Positions 10,437 to 21,509 of a stretch of 64,000 nt of DNA are shown in pieces. The stretch covers positions 6,934,246 to 6,998,245 of the forward strand of contig NC_085099.1 in the NCBI RefSeq assembly GCF_963422355.1, written 5' to 3'. Under the pieces are notes generated by a model. The model saw only the letters and a program-made list of their open reading frames with translations, made no database searches and was not told the origin of the DNA. Position numbers and translations under genes: made by a program. Each line of letters opens with the position of its first letter. Positions within the stretch are counted from its first letter, which is position 1. This stretch comes from Corticium candelabrum (taxonomy: Eukaryota; Porifera; Homoscleromorpha; Homosclerophorida; Plakinidae).

Positions 10437-13400
10437 TCCGCATCAAAACTATTGACACATTTACGCTTGGAGGCGTGGCCATGGGTAGCGTCAACAGAAA
10501 CGCATCCGTTTTCAGGTCATGTACGTTTTTAGATAGAAGAGAACTATTGCATATGTTCGTAGGTTTGCTGGACTTTTGGAGACTCGCAAGTGCGCATCAG
10601 TAGCTTGTGTTTCTCCTTTCATTTTTGATAGCATTCTACCCTAGCTCTAGACAAAGGCGCATTCGGCTAGACGTGCGTTCAGCGGCAACAGATCACAAGG
10701 CGTGATCAAATCCCACTCCGCCTGGATTGCATCTTCCAGTTCATGAACGTTTTGAGGCCTATGAAGCTCAACACGACGCTTAATGAAGTTTTCTACTTTG
10801 TATACAAGATGTGGTAAGCTAGCGGGCCAATTGAGAAACCGTAAGGCTCAGAGTCTTGTTTTTCTAGCTTCACTAGCAACGGAATTTTAATTTTTCCGCA
10901 TCATGTAGTGATACTTGCATCATGAAGTTTTCTTTTGCTGGTGGAAGAACTGCATGACGACAACTTCCTGCGCTGCAAGCTGATGTGCAAGTTTGTTTGC
11001 TGATTTGTTGTTCCTTGTTGCGTTATGTTCACTAATTGAAGCTGTTCGATGGTTTTCAGCTAGATTTTTGGTTTTCCATGGGAAGTTATGCGTTGAATTC
11101 CTTCTCCAGTGTCCAGTTTTTGGAGAGTTCAGTAAACAGTAGAGTGAGAAACACATAAAAGTTGGCAGATCTTAGATGTCTTCCTAGTACTGGAGCGCTA
11201 TAGTAACAGAATATCGCGGCGTTGTCTTTCATGACTCATTTCATGATGGAAAAGTTCTCTACGCGGATGCGCATACTATGGAATAGCTCTTGTGACTACT
11301 TTTCAGCTGTTTAAGAAAATATTGGTGCAGTTTCTTAATAAATAGCAAAACTAGAAAACTTTCCAAAAATAATACAAGTAAACCGGAAATGTGTCAATAG
11401 TTTTGACGCAGACTGTCATATATGTTGCCATATGTTGTATATGTATGTTGCCCAAAGCGTGGAGATGGACAATCCGTGGATTTCTAGTTTTTCTGGGTAA
11501 TTTGAGGGTTAGGGTTAGGGTTGGGTTAGGGTTAGGGTTGGGTTAGGGTTAGGGTTAGGGTTAGGGGTTAAGGGGGTTAGGTATGCATGGTTTGTGTTTG
11601 TAGAGGCAATCGATCCATGGGTTATATCAGGCAATCCATGGGTTATATCAGGCAATCCATGGATTGTCCAAATCTGCTTTTTCCCCACAACATATATGTC
11701 TCCTTCATCGCAAGCCATAAAAGTTTCAGCAAGTGTTATCAGTTTCCAGGTTGAGGCAGTTCTAGATGCTGTGGTCGAATAATAGCTCATCACAAGTCTT
11801 CCCTGCTTCAGGGAGTAGACCAGTTGCTTGCACAGGAGATATGAAAAATAGCAGTAGTGACCTTCGTCGAGGTGATGTGTGTTGTGATAATTGCAATGAT
11901 GAACCTGCTAAGAGCATAGATGCAGTCCATGATTTGTCTCGGACTTGGGTTGGTCATGATCTAGCTGTGAAGGCAGCTGCTCATTTGTCCTGCTCATTTG
12001 AAAATTAGTCTTACGTTTTTCATTCTTTGATGGATGAGATCAGTGTCTTATCGGTTAATACAGTTTGTCATGTTCACAGGAATGTTTGACCACTTTTGGC
12101 ACAAGTTCTTTCCACTGAATTGAGTTACACTTGTGAGGAGGGTGTGTGGGGTTTTGCACGTTTGTTCCTCTTTGCCAGGTCTGTTCTGCGCTCTCCATCT
12201 CGAGGAAGTAGAAAGAAACGTTACATTGTGAGTACTATTCTACTTGTTTGTTTACATCGATGGCAAGCAGGAGATTTTGTATTTCTTTGGGAAGGTTTGG
12301 ATGGATGCTTTGCCACAACGAGGCAAGGCTTGAAGAAAGTCCCTGTCCAAACAAAATGCCAGAAGAGCATTTTTCTTGCCAAAGAAGGGAGGTTTATTGA
12401 TGCATTGAGGTCTCGGAATTCTCATGGTTGTGCTCAAGATGATGACGATGATGCATTATAAAGAGTTACATCAACGCCACCCCAGTTGTCAGTTGCCAAC
12501 ATGGTCTGATTCATTGCCTGCTCCTTTGTGCGTTGATTCGGAGATAGTCTGAAAGCCTTTCCCAAGCCTCCAGTTCAGGTTACTCAAAACTATGGTCACA
12601 ACACCTTGTAGATGCAATTCTGGGCACAACTAATTCTTCTGATGAGTGTTTGAACAATTTGACACGATGGATTTGTCTGGCTGTACCTGGGAAGTTGGAT
12701 AGACGTATAGCTCCCTGACTTACTGGAGCACCTATGACAGCTTTACGCAAAACCGGGTTAATTGAGGCATCACACCAATTGCAGTTGGTGAGACTCTAAG
12801 GCTCCTTATGTCCTGCGCACGTTTGTTTAAAGCTGCCTGACATCTTCCTTTCTTATCACAGTAGGGGTAAGAGTTCCAGGGGGATTAGAGGCAGTAATTC
12901 ACACCATTAGCCATGTTTTCAACACTTATGGCAATGATCTAGAGTTGTGCTGCTTGAAGATAGACATGTCCAATGCCTTTATCAAATGCAAGCGAGATTA
13001 TTTCCTCTGTCGATTACAGAGCTGCCAGAGTTATATACTTGGGTTCTTAGGTGTTACCATACCAATGGTGAGCTTTGATTTGGGAAATATCACCTCAAGT
13101 CATGGGGTTCAGCAAGGTGATCTATTAGGTCCACTTTTGTCTCCTTTGTTGTGATGGAGTTATGGGATGAACTGAGTGACTCGCCAGGTAGACAATTGAC
13201 ATACTTTAACATTACAGTGAGAAATTCTCTGCAGCCGCTATATCTTGTTCAAGCGGCACACCATGCTGTGCTGCTGCAGAGGCAGGAGAGCAGGACAAAG
13301 ATGACCATTATGAAAGTCATGTAACAGCAGGTGTCTTTCATCCTTTGGTCTGCGAATCCTTGGGCCTATATGGTCACCACACAGTCATCATGTCATTAAG

Positions 13401-14921
13401 GCTATTGCACAAAGGTTGTCGTTTAAAGGGAGTATGGCAGTCAGTAAAGCTGTTAGAAATCTTCATGAACAAGTTAACTGTCTGTTAAATTATGGTCCTA
13501 CAATGCAAAGATATTGCTCTGTAGATTAGCTTTAAGACAGTATTGACCGTGTACTTTTTGGTGTTTAGTTTAATTTTGAGTGTACCCACAGTGGTTGGTG
13601 CACTTGTATGTGTACAGTACAATCTTGATTATCTGGACTGCTCCGGAGACAGGTTAGATATCCGGATAATCGAGTGTCTGGATAATCAAAAGTTGATAAA
13701 TATCGACTAGTTTCTTCCACTGTGCAAGACCACGCTCTGTTTCCACACTTACTGTACATTCATGTCACTAGAAGAGTCATCACAGCTGCTTGTTTATTAG
13801 ATCATTACGTTCTCTGTTATGTATTAGCTCATTTGTGAAAGACTGTACCTTCAGTGTACTAGTACAAAGTGAAATATAATATAGTGCCTTTATCCGGGAA
13901 TGCATTATCCGGGAACACAAAAAGTTGGGGACGCAGAATTTGTCCGGATAATCGAAAGTCTGGATAATTGAGGTCCGGATAATTGAGGTTGTACTATATA
14001 TCTAAATAAATATAGGCTGTGGAAAATAGAAATTATTGAAAACAAGCACAAATATCACGTCCTTTTTTATAAATTTTTGTGTAATTTCATGAGTTGTGTA
14101 TAACAAGCTTAACGATGCATCATATTTTTTAATGTAGAGACGGTGAAGCAGTGGATTTAGAAGTTTTGTATGAGACGTCTCCAGAAGCTTCAGCAGTTCA
14201 GTGGCTTGCAGCAGAACAGACAGTGGGAAAGACACACCCGTATCTGTTTACTCAGTGTCAAGTAAGAGCACTTCAGAAACTTAATTCTAAGGCATTAAAA
14301 TAGTGTCGGTGTCAGCTCTCCCTCCCTCCCCTCCCTCCCTCCCTCCCCTCCCTCCCCTTCCTCCCCTCCCTTCCTCCCCTCCCTTCCTCCCCTCCCTTCC
14401 TCCCCTCTCTTCCTCCCCTCCCTCACCCCTTCCTCCCCTCCCTCCCTCCCCTTCCTCCCCTCCCTCCCTCCCTCCCCTCCCTCCCTCCCTCCCTCCCCTC
14501 CCTCCCTCCCTCCCTCCCTCCCCTCCCTCCCTCCCCTCCCTCCCCTCCCCTCACTCCCTCCCCTCCCTCACTCCCTCCCTTCCTCCCTCTCTTCCCCTTT
14601 GTCACAGTAGCGCCCTCCGATGAGGAAATACTCACTGCAACCAGGTGGTAACTGCCATCTCCACAACTGTTGATGCTCTGACTATGAGCAGGAAAAATGT
14701 TATGAGCGAGTTTCAGAAGACATGTAGGCAGGAAACCTCAATCTGACAATGTTTTGGTGCGGCCTTACGTGTCCCAGACATATAATATATATTATTATAT
14801 ACATATATTTACCCATTTAATATGATATATTTTCTCGCGTTCTAACTCTCCAATTACTTAACCATATTATTACTATCTGAAGGAGATCCCAAGAAAAACC
14901 TCAACAGTATCTACTAGTAAC

Positions 14922-14983
<62 letters not shown>

Positions 14984-17152
14984 TAGAAGAACAAATAATC
15001 TAAAGCAACAGAACTATTAAACAGACTACACAGTATAAACAAAACTACATGAAAATTAAGCTGAAGCAATGAACAGACAGCTGAGACAGTGATACTTAAT
15101 TAAAACCTTCTGTGTGATTATGTCTGCATTTCCTTTTGGAGATGAACAGTAGTACAATGATGCCATTTGTTCTTGAATTCGGCAGGAGAAATATTAGAGC
15201 AGGTAGGTGCTACATTACTTACATTTCATCTAGTAGGTCCACTGTTTGCTGATCCCAGCAGCCATAAACTTCAAATGTTAAGAGTAAAAAGAGATTTTGA
15301 CATTTTAGATATTTGTTGGTTTTTATCTCTTTTTCAACTTTGCCGCTAAACTAACTAACATCAGTACTGCCTCCAGAAATGTTTGATTTTGCTCAAGGAT
15401 GCATGGGTTATGACGATATATAAGAGCAACTTTTTTCTGTCCTGAAAGTCATATACAGTCACATCAGGCCTGTAGATATGTTTTTTCCTTCAAAACTGAT
15501 TTGTCACCTCATCTGTACATTGGTATTCAGGGACTTTAGCATGACAGAAAAAGTATCTAGGACACTTACGATGGTCGATGGGACCACCACTCCTTTTGCA
15601 AGTCAATGTTTGAGATCCTTTGTGATCAATTGATTTGAAACAGTATTGAGATATCCACTCCAAGTTGCAAAAGGCAAGCAATTCAAAATTGAGTATTGCT
15701 GAGTGTAAAAGGCTGCGGGCTTGGAATGGCAAACTGAGTAGATGACATTTCAAAAGCAACAGAAGCCAATTTTGAGGAATTTGTTCATTGTACAGAATTG
15801 ACTCAGCAGTGATCTTTACCTTGTCGACTAAACACTGTACTAAACAACTAAACAGTATAGTGGAATGACAAATGACAGCTTTTAAATCTAATGCCATTTG
15901 CAGGTACTTCTTTTTCTTTGTGCTCTCATTCTGCTGTTGCAAAACCTGCATTGAAGAAGCTCTTTGTTATATATTTCTTAGCACATGAATGGGCATGCTA
16001 TTGTGATGTCTAAAATAGATAAGCTTCTGTCCATTATGATGATTGTAAACTGCTATATCTGACTTTGTTTTTCTTCAAACTGATCAGTAAGTTCGTTTTG
16101 ACATTGAATCCAACTAAAGATAACATTTGAAACATACTGTTTGTGACTCTAACATGATGATGAATAGAACCTTTCCCCAATTTGCAAATGAGAACATGAT
16201 ATCCAGTGCTACCTATTGGTTCACTGCACTGTGGAACACAACAGTTTAGAGCTGTAAGGGCTGTTAGAGCGGCATCAAGTTGCAAAAGTGATTCAGCAAA
16301 AGTCTGCATTTTTCATACTAACAAAGTGTAAGCTTGCATACTTGGAATACCCTTAACTTGCAATTAATTGGACCTTCACACCTGACGATTCTTGTCTTCT
16401 TATAGAACAATGGCGTTTGTTCGAATGTTTTTATATGCAGTGTCTTTGACTTAGAAGACAGTTTTAATAGAATGCACAAGTTTTTTCAGATGATTTTGCA
16501 GGTATTTAAGAAAGGAATCAGCTGTTTAGTTGATTTACATGTCTGAACAGCAAGTACAACATTATTCAGATGGCTATATATATATATACACTACATGATC
16601 GCGTGATTGCTATAGTCATCGTAATGTTGAAGAATCCTTAGACTATAGTCAGTGTTGCTGTACCACTTCCAGACAGCTGAAATTTTATTCTATTCCATAT
16701 CATGTCTGTAAGCTATTTGTTACATAGTGCAGGCTAGACAGTGCTCATATTATGCAATCAGTGACAGTCTCAACATTTAAAATATTGCATTTGATCTCTG
16801 TTAATTAACTATGATCACATGCAGTTTTAAGAGGTTTTGTTTTAGTTAGCTGAATGACCAAGTTTAACGCAAACTTTTCTGACTTCATTGTTGCATTATT
16901 GAGTTGACACTCAGGTTGGAAACTTTGACAACAGCCTTAGATTTAGTGGCATATTTTAATTCCAGAATTTTTTCAAACGTGTAGTTTAATTTACGAAGAA
17001 TAGAGCAGTGGTTTACTTCATTGGTTTGACTTATCTGGACTAATTGGTGTACAAAGGACAAATTATTAAAGCCAACGTTCATATGCAAATTAATCTTGAA
17101 CTGCATTTGACAGATGTGTGACTGTGTACACATAATCGTTATATACATACAC

Positions 17153-17183
<31 letters not shown>

Positions 17184-17227
17184 TATATATATTTTTTTTT
17201 TATAACCGCCCAATGGACGGAACACTA

Positions 17228-17296
<69 letters not shown>

Positions 17297-17707
17297 GTAT
17301 ACATCTGCTATGGCTGTGTGAGATTATCACATTGTTGCAGACGAGCAGAAGTCAGTACAACTCTTTCATGTTCATTTGTCTGTTGTGCATTTTAGGCTAT
17401 TCATGCTAGAAGTATGTTTCCTTGTCAAGACACTCCATCTGTGAAGACTACTTACTCTGCAGAAGTATGGAATAGCGGTACCTTCTTTAGTTCTGTAGGT
17501 TGTAGGAAACTTAAAGCTGTTTATGTTGTCCATTTCTATTAAGTACATATAAGCAATGGAACTGCAGTTGATAGTTTTTGTTTCGGTAAAGTAGTAGGCT
17601 GCATATAGTTTTCTTGTATTTGTAATGCAAAGTACTACGTAAATATGATTATATGCACATTGTTTGTTACTATTTGTGTGTGCGTGTAAGTGTGCATGTG
17701 TGTGCGT

Positions 17708-17804
<97 letters not shown>

Positions 17805-20800
17805 GCTAAATGGTTAATTTAGTTTCTCTCATTAAATAAGATTGTTTGTTCAATGTTTTCAGGTTATTGTACCTGGAGAATTAACCGCACTAATGAGTGC
17901 TATTCCAACTGGAAATCATGTGGTTTCAGGGAATGATAAAAGCAGCAGAAAAGTGTTTACATTTGAACAAAAAGTTGTTCTATTTTACTTTAATTTTGCC
18001 ATTTACTGAGTCTGACTGATAATTTAGGTGCCCATTCCATCATATCTTGTCGCCTTAGCTGTTGGTGCATTAGAAAGCAGGTTTAGTTCGATCATGCAAG
18101 ATATTTTACTTGAAATTGGTATTGTTACCTTATTTTTTTAGACAAATTGGTGCTCGATCATCTGTGTGGAGTGAAAAAGAAGTTGTTGATAGTGCAGCCT
18201 ATGAGTTTGCACATGTGACAGTAGATAAATCTAAATCCATATTTTCTTGTGTGACACAGTTTGTGTAATTCAAACAGACAGAAGATATGCTGAATGTTGC
18301 TGAAGGCATATGTGGGCCTTATGTCTGGGAAAAGTATGACCTACTGGTGCTGCCACCTTCATTTCCATATGGCGGAATGGAAAATCCATGTCTCACTTTT
18401 GTTACACCAACAGTTCTAGTAAGACTCCAACTAAGTTTGTATATGTATTAGTTGTTATTCTTAACTGATTGCATGTGATTTGAATTATAGGCTGGAGATC
18501 GGTCTTTAGTAAATGTGAGCAGTGCAGTTGAATAATGCCTGGAAATTGTGTTTTCGAAGTGTCAGGCTTGATAGGTTGTAGCACATGAGCTCTCTCACAG
18601 CTGGACTGGAAATCTCGTCACTAATCACACTTGGGAACATTTCTGGTAGGGTTACAGATTTATATTGCCTTTTTTCTATTGCCCCATTTCTTCAGTAAAC
18701 TGATGCAGCTAGTGTAACAGTATGGTTTGAATCCGTATAGGCTCAATGAAGGGTTCACAGTGTTTGTTGAGAGGAAGATAATGGGTCGGATGTTTGATGA
18801 AAAGATGAGGCACTTTCATTGTATTGGTGGGTGGAAAGCACTTGTCAATTCGGTATGCGTGGAGGCATTAACTCTCACTAACCACATTTTGTGTGTGCTA
18901 AAGATATTGACAATTAGGTTAATGACTTTAAAGATGCCATTCATCTTACCTCACTTGTTCCTAACTTGGAAGGAATTGATCCCGATGATGCTTTTTCCAG
19001 TGTTCCATATGAAAAAGGATCTGCTTTGCTCTTTTATCTGGAATGTCTTGTGGGTGACCATGGTAGGACTGCCCATACTAATAATGCACTAGAGTTTAAT
19101 TGCAAACAATTATAGATCAATTTGAGCTGTATTTACGTTCATATATCGAGACCTTCAAGTACAAGACAGTAACAACTGATCAGTGGAAACATCACTTTCT
19201 AACATACTTTCACAAGCAGGTTAATCAATTGATGTATGCATGGTATTTGATAATTCAGTACCATGTTGCCAGGCCGAACAGGGAGTGTTTTCAGAAGTAG
19301 ATTGGGATGGATGGTTATTTGGACATGGACTTCCTCCTTGCAAACCAGCATATAACACTGCAGGTGTTGACGCTTGCACGGACTTATGTCAAAAGTGGAT
19401 TGCGGTAAGCAGTTCTTGATATCATGTAAGATTAGAATGCTTGTCAATGAGCTAATAACAACAGTATAGAATGTCTCACTGTAGTTTAACAGTGTTATGT
19501 GGCGGTAGATACAACTTTGCGTGGCTCCAAAGGTGTTCAACTTCGAAAAGCACCCGACAAGTATTACATGACACGTCTAAAATTAAAGCGTTGGGTGTAA
19601 GTTAAGGATGTTATATTTAATCAACCGACTGGCCTGAAATACGATTGAATTTATTCGCTTCTACTCTTGTACCCAGGCCATGATTCCCATGCAGATCCCA
19701 AAGTGGTTGTGACTGAAATAAGTTTCTATGTAGAATATTTTGAATGGCATCTGTATTGCAGTACAGGATAAACTGTTCATCTGTCTACGATATATTACAG
19801 TGTACACTGAATCCTGCTGGCTCATGTAGACTGATAAGTTGAGCTTCATCGGTGACTAAATATGTGTTAGCCTTGTCTCCTAGCTTAATTCATTAATAAA
19901 TCATTCTATCACTTTTACATCAAAATTGTATCTTTTGCTTACTCATACGCACATACCGTAAACCTGTGCATCACGCTAACAAGTAAACATGTCATATCGT
20001 CTCCAGGCATCAGATGAGCAACTTGACAGTTTTTCCCCAGAAGACATTAAAGATTTCAACTCACACCATTTGATTGAATTCTTATCTTTGTTGTTGCTCG
20101 AAAAGGTAACTGTCTAAAATTGTAATACAACAATATGTACTGTTTCCTGCAGTAACAGTTACTGATTGTGATATTAATTTTGTCTAGCCACCAGTTGATA
20201 TTGCCAAAGTAAAGACAATGCAGTGTGCTTACAATCTCCACAGTTACAAGAATGCAGAGATAAGATTCAGGTTTGTGTGCAAGATAACTGAAAATTGTAA
20301 CTAGATATGGCCACAAGTTGATATAAAAATGCTATATAGTTTTAACCCTTGAATTCCCATAAGCAATTTCTCGTTAACTTTATGTATGGACTGAAGAATA
20401 CATCAGGAATTATTTTGATCAAAATAATTTTAGACTTTCTCAATCTGAGTAATTGGCATGCAAAATCAGTCCCACTGGATTAGTTTGTGGAGTCTGGGTA
20501 AGCTCAACCGGAGAATAAAGAAATGCAACCCTAGTGTCTACTATCTAATTCAGTTCTACAACACTAAATCTATCCAATTATCAAACCTGGGGATTTCACA
20601 AACTGTAAGAAAGGAATTTTCTGAACCCAATTCTCTCAGCAATGATGCTTCAGTACTCGTGTGATGTACGTGTTGAACTCAGTGCTGCAGGGTCTGAATG
20701 TTTAGCCTGTCTGGTACTGTTCAAGAAACAGTTGGATGTATCTGAACATGTGAAGATAGCTGTGCAATACTACAGTTGCAAAAAATACAGATAGTCGGTT

Positions 20801-21458
20801 AAAAACAGTCACTGAAAATAGACTGAATGTTAATTAATTAAGGTAACTGAGCGGATAACATTACAAACTCGCATACTATCCCTTCTTGTTTGCTGCTATA
20901 AACTAATGGCGTAAAATTGCATGAAGTGGCACTTGCCTTTTGCTACATAATACATTTTGGCCTTACACGCGGTTCTGAATGCACCATTATAATGCAATTG
21001 CTTTAGAATTCAATGCTGCATTTCCACGTAACATATTGAATAAAGTACTCAGGCGGTAGCTTGATCTCTAAAATTATCTCAAACACTGTATTTTATTTCG
21101 TGCAAACATACGAATGCTGGATTTGAATGTACAGGAGGTAGTGACACACCATGATAATGTACAGGTCTTTTATTGCAGATGGCTTCGTCTTTGTGTTAAA
21201 GCAGGATGGGAAGATGTGTTTTCTATGGCTGTGACATTTGTGAGTGAGCAAGGGAGGATGAAATTTGTCCGTCCACTTTACAGGTAACAAAACAGTAGAG
21301 ATACTAAAATATTCAGCTTACCACATTGCAATGTTAGAGATTTATATGCTCATGAGAAGTCACGAGCATTGGCATTGTCTACATTTCATTCTCTCAAGCC
21401 TTTGTACCACCACATTACAGCTAACATGCTGGAAAAAGACCTTGATTTGCGTCAGTAG
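7793..21458 (+). CDS. LTA4H: leukotriene A4 hydrolase / aminopeptidase (M1 zinc metallopeptidase)
   Basis: Eighteen exons give 617 aa (human enzyme 611): 7793-7936, 8002-8144, 14138-14261, 17396-17464, 17863-17973, 18028-18080, 18142-18214, 18278-18418, 18491-18514, 18575-18645, 18741-18852, 18918-19062, 19116-19219, 19273-19404, 20007-20105, 20188-20270, 21179-21283, 21338-21458. All junctions are GT-AG and in phase. The cytosolic enzyme trims N-terminal residues of peptides and, in vertebrates, opens the LTA4 epoxide. Visible residues: GGMEN (exopeptidase Glu274), zinc site HELSH (298-302) with Glu321 in LNEGF, Tyr386 in VPYEKG, Asp378, and the carboxylate-binding GRMKF (Arg569, Lys571). 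The residue equivalent to human Tyr378 is Phe381. The C-terminal helical domain is complete. Introns 2 and 3 are filled with repeats. The stop is 51 bp from the ORC1 stop. Whether it makes LTB4 is unknown. Confidence 0.95.
8145..9240 (+). other. LTA4H intron 2, left part, no gene recognised
   Basis: AT-rich sequence with no recognisable exon, TIR pair or transposon domain. The intron starts with GTATCC at 8145 and continues to 14137. Confidence 0.5.
9242..10030 (+). pseudogene. non-LTR retrotransposon 3' fragment (copy 1)
   Basis: The plus-strand frame starting at 9242 has the C-terminal signature of a marine-invertebrate non-LTR reverse transcriptase family: [11 protein letters not shown], a Cys/His cluster ([17 protein letters not shown]) and RHDALCDVF. 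Further pieces in other frames ([40 protein letters not shown]) complete the normal C-terminus, so at least three frameshifts have occurred. The reverse transcriptase core is missing (5' truncation). It is followed by a (TA)n run. The 3' tail resembles that of the second copy at 11766-13560. Confidence 0.75.
10038..10108. repeat. (TA)n microsatellite
   Basis: A run of about 35 TA units directly after the retrotransposon fragment ending near 10030. It could be that element's 3' tail or an unrelated expansion. Confidence 0.95.
10356..10433. repeat. (TA)n microsatellite abutting a Tc1-type element
   Basis: A run of about 39 TA units that ends exactly where the Tc1/mariner TIR begins. This fits insertion of a TA-targeting transposon into a TA tract. 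Confidence 0.95.
10434..11415 (-). mobile_element. degenerate Tc1/mariner transposon
   Basis: Inverted ends CAGTCCGCATCAAAACTATT (from 10434) and its near-complement at 11386-11415 differ at about three of 31 positions. The minus strand encodes broken Tc1-type transposase. It has an N-terminal helix-turn-helix piece ([13 protein letters not shown], near 11090-11130), a middle piece with [12 protein letters not shown] (about 10970-11020), and a C-terminal piece with [20 protein letters not shown] (about 10735-10790). The catalytic DDE core is largely lost. The left flank is TA; the right flank reads TCATA, so the duplication is mutated or the end has eroded. It lies in LTA4H intron 2. Confidence 0.8.
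11504..11580 (+). repeat. interstitial telomere-like (TTAGGG)n
   Basis: About eleven GGGTTA-type units with occasional GGGTTG variants, ending in TTAGGGGTTAAGGGGGTTAGG. TTAGGG is the ancestral metazoan telomere repeat. The tract lies within an intron, far from any visible chromosome end. Confidence 0.9.
11608..11670. repeat. short tandem repeat, 21-bp unit
   Basis: Two and a half copies of ATCCATGGGTTATATCAGGC follow the telomere-like tract. GGACAATCCGTGGATT at about 11468-11483 and the inverted AATCCATGGATTGTCC at about 11655-11670 flank both tracts as an imperfect inverted pair. Confidence 0.7.
11766..13560 (+). pseudogene. non-LTR retrotransposon fragment with RT remnants (copy 2)
   Basis: Scattered plus-strand frames match the same retrotransposon family as copy 1. 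Pieces include [16 protein letters not shown] (about 12180-12220), an RT block [17 protein letters not shown] (about 12945-12995) and the RT motif [15 protein letters not shown] (about 13095-13140). The C-terminal [13 protein letters not shown] block lies near 13340-13370 and a NLHEQL remnant near 13462. Many stops and frameshifts separate them, so it is dead. Its tail (AGTATTGACC...AGTTTAA, about 13530-13575) resembles the end of copy 1 (10000-10040). Confidence 0.75.
13615..13996. mobile_element. pogo-type MITE in LTA4H intron 2
   Basis: The 23-bp ends (13615-13637, CAGTACAATCTTGATTATC; inverted at 13974-13996) match at most positions, with TA flanks at 13613-13614 and 13997-13998. Internal short copies of TCCGGATAAT repeat near both ends, as in pogo-type non-autonomous elements. 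It carries no transposase and ends 141 bp upstream of LTA4H exon 3. Confidence 0.85.
14318..14604. repeat. long polypyrimidine tract, (CCTCCCTC)n
   Basis: About 285 bases of almost pure C/T on the plus strand, made of CCCTCCCT and CCTTCC variants, in LTA4H intron 3, 56 bp after exon 3. The complementary strand is G-rich with many GGG runs. Confidence 0.95.
14924..14982. repeat. (TA)n microsatellite
   Basis: Uninterrupted TA tract of about 58 bp in LTA4H intron 3. Confidence 0.95.
15490..16309 (-). pseudogene. possible non-LTR retrotransposon C-terminal relic
   Basis: Two minus-strand frames (15490-15951 and 16034-16309) contain Cys/His patterns such as [20 protein letters not shown] with [10 protein letters not shown], and [14 protein letters not shown]. 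These are reminiscent of the zinc-binding C-terminus of the non-LTR elements elsewhere in the window (compare [13 protein letters not shown] at about 51625). No RT motif survives. This is a weak assignment; ordinary intron sequence is the alternative. Confidence 0.35.
17147..17300. repeat. compound (CATA)n/(TA)n/(TATG)n microsatellites
   Basis: CATA units at 17148-17176, TA at 17176-17192, a T-run, then TA at 17230-17284 and GTAT units to 17300. They lie in LTA4H intron 3 just before exon 4. The first CATA and last TATG blocks are inverted copies, so the segment could fold back. Confidence 0.9.
17709..17802. repeat. (GT)n microsatellite
   Basis: About 46 GT units in LTA4H intron 4, close to exon 5. 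Confidence 0.95.
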
Positions 21459-21509
21459 CTCAATGTCGCAATGCAAGTCATTGCTGGCAGTATGGGTGGC
21501 ATGTGTCTT

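Noticed and set aside
9947..10603. Open frames full of alternating Ile-Tyr residues around 9947-10211 and 10252-10603
   Set aside because: They are translations of (TA)n microsatellites, not genes.
14303..14635. Pro/Ser/Leu-rich (plus) and Gly/Arg/Glu-rich (minus) open frames
   Set aside because: Both arise from the C/T-rich simple tract, which stays open in several frames by composition.
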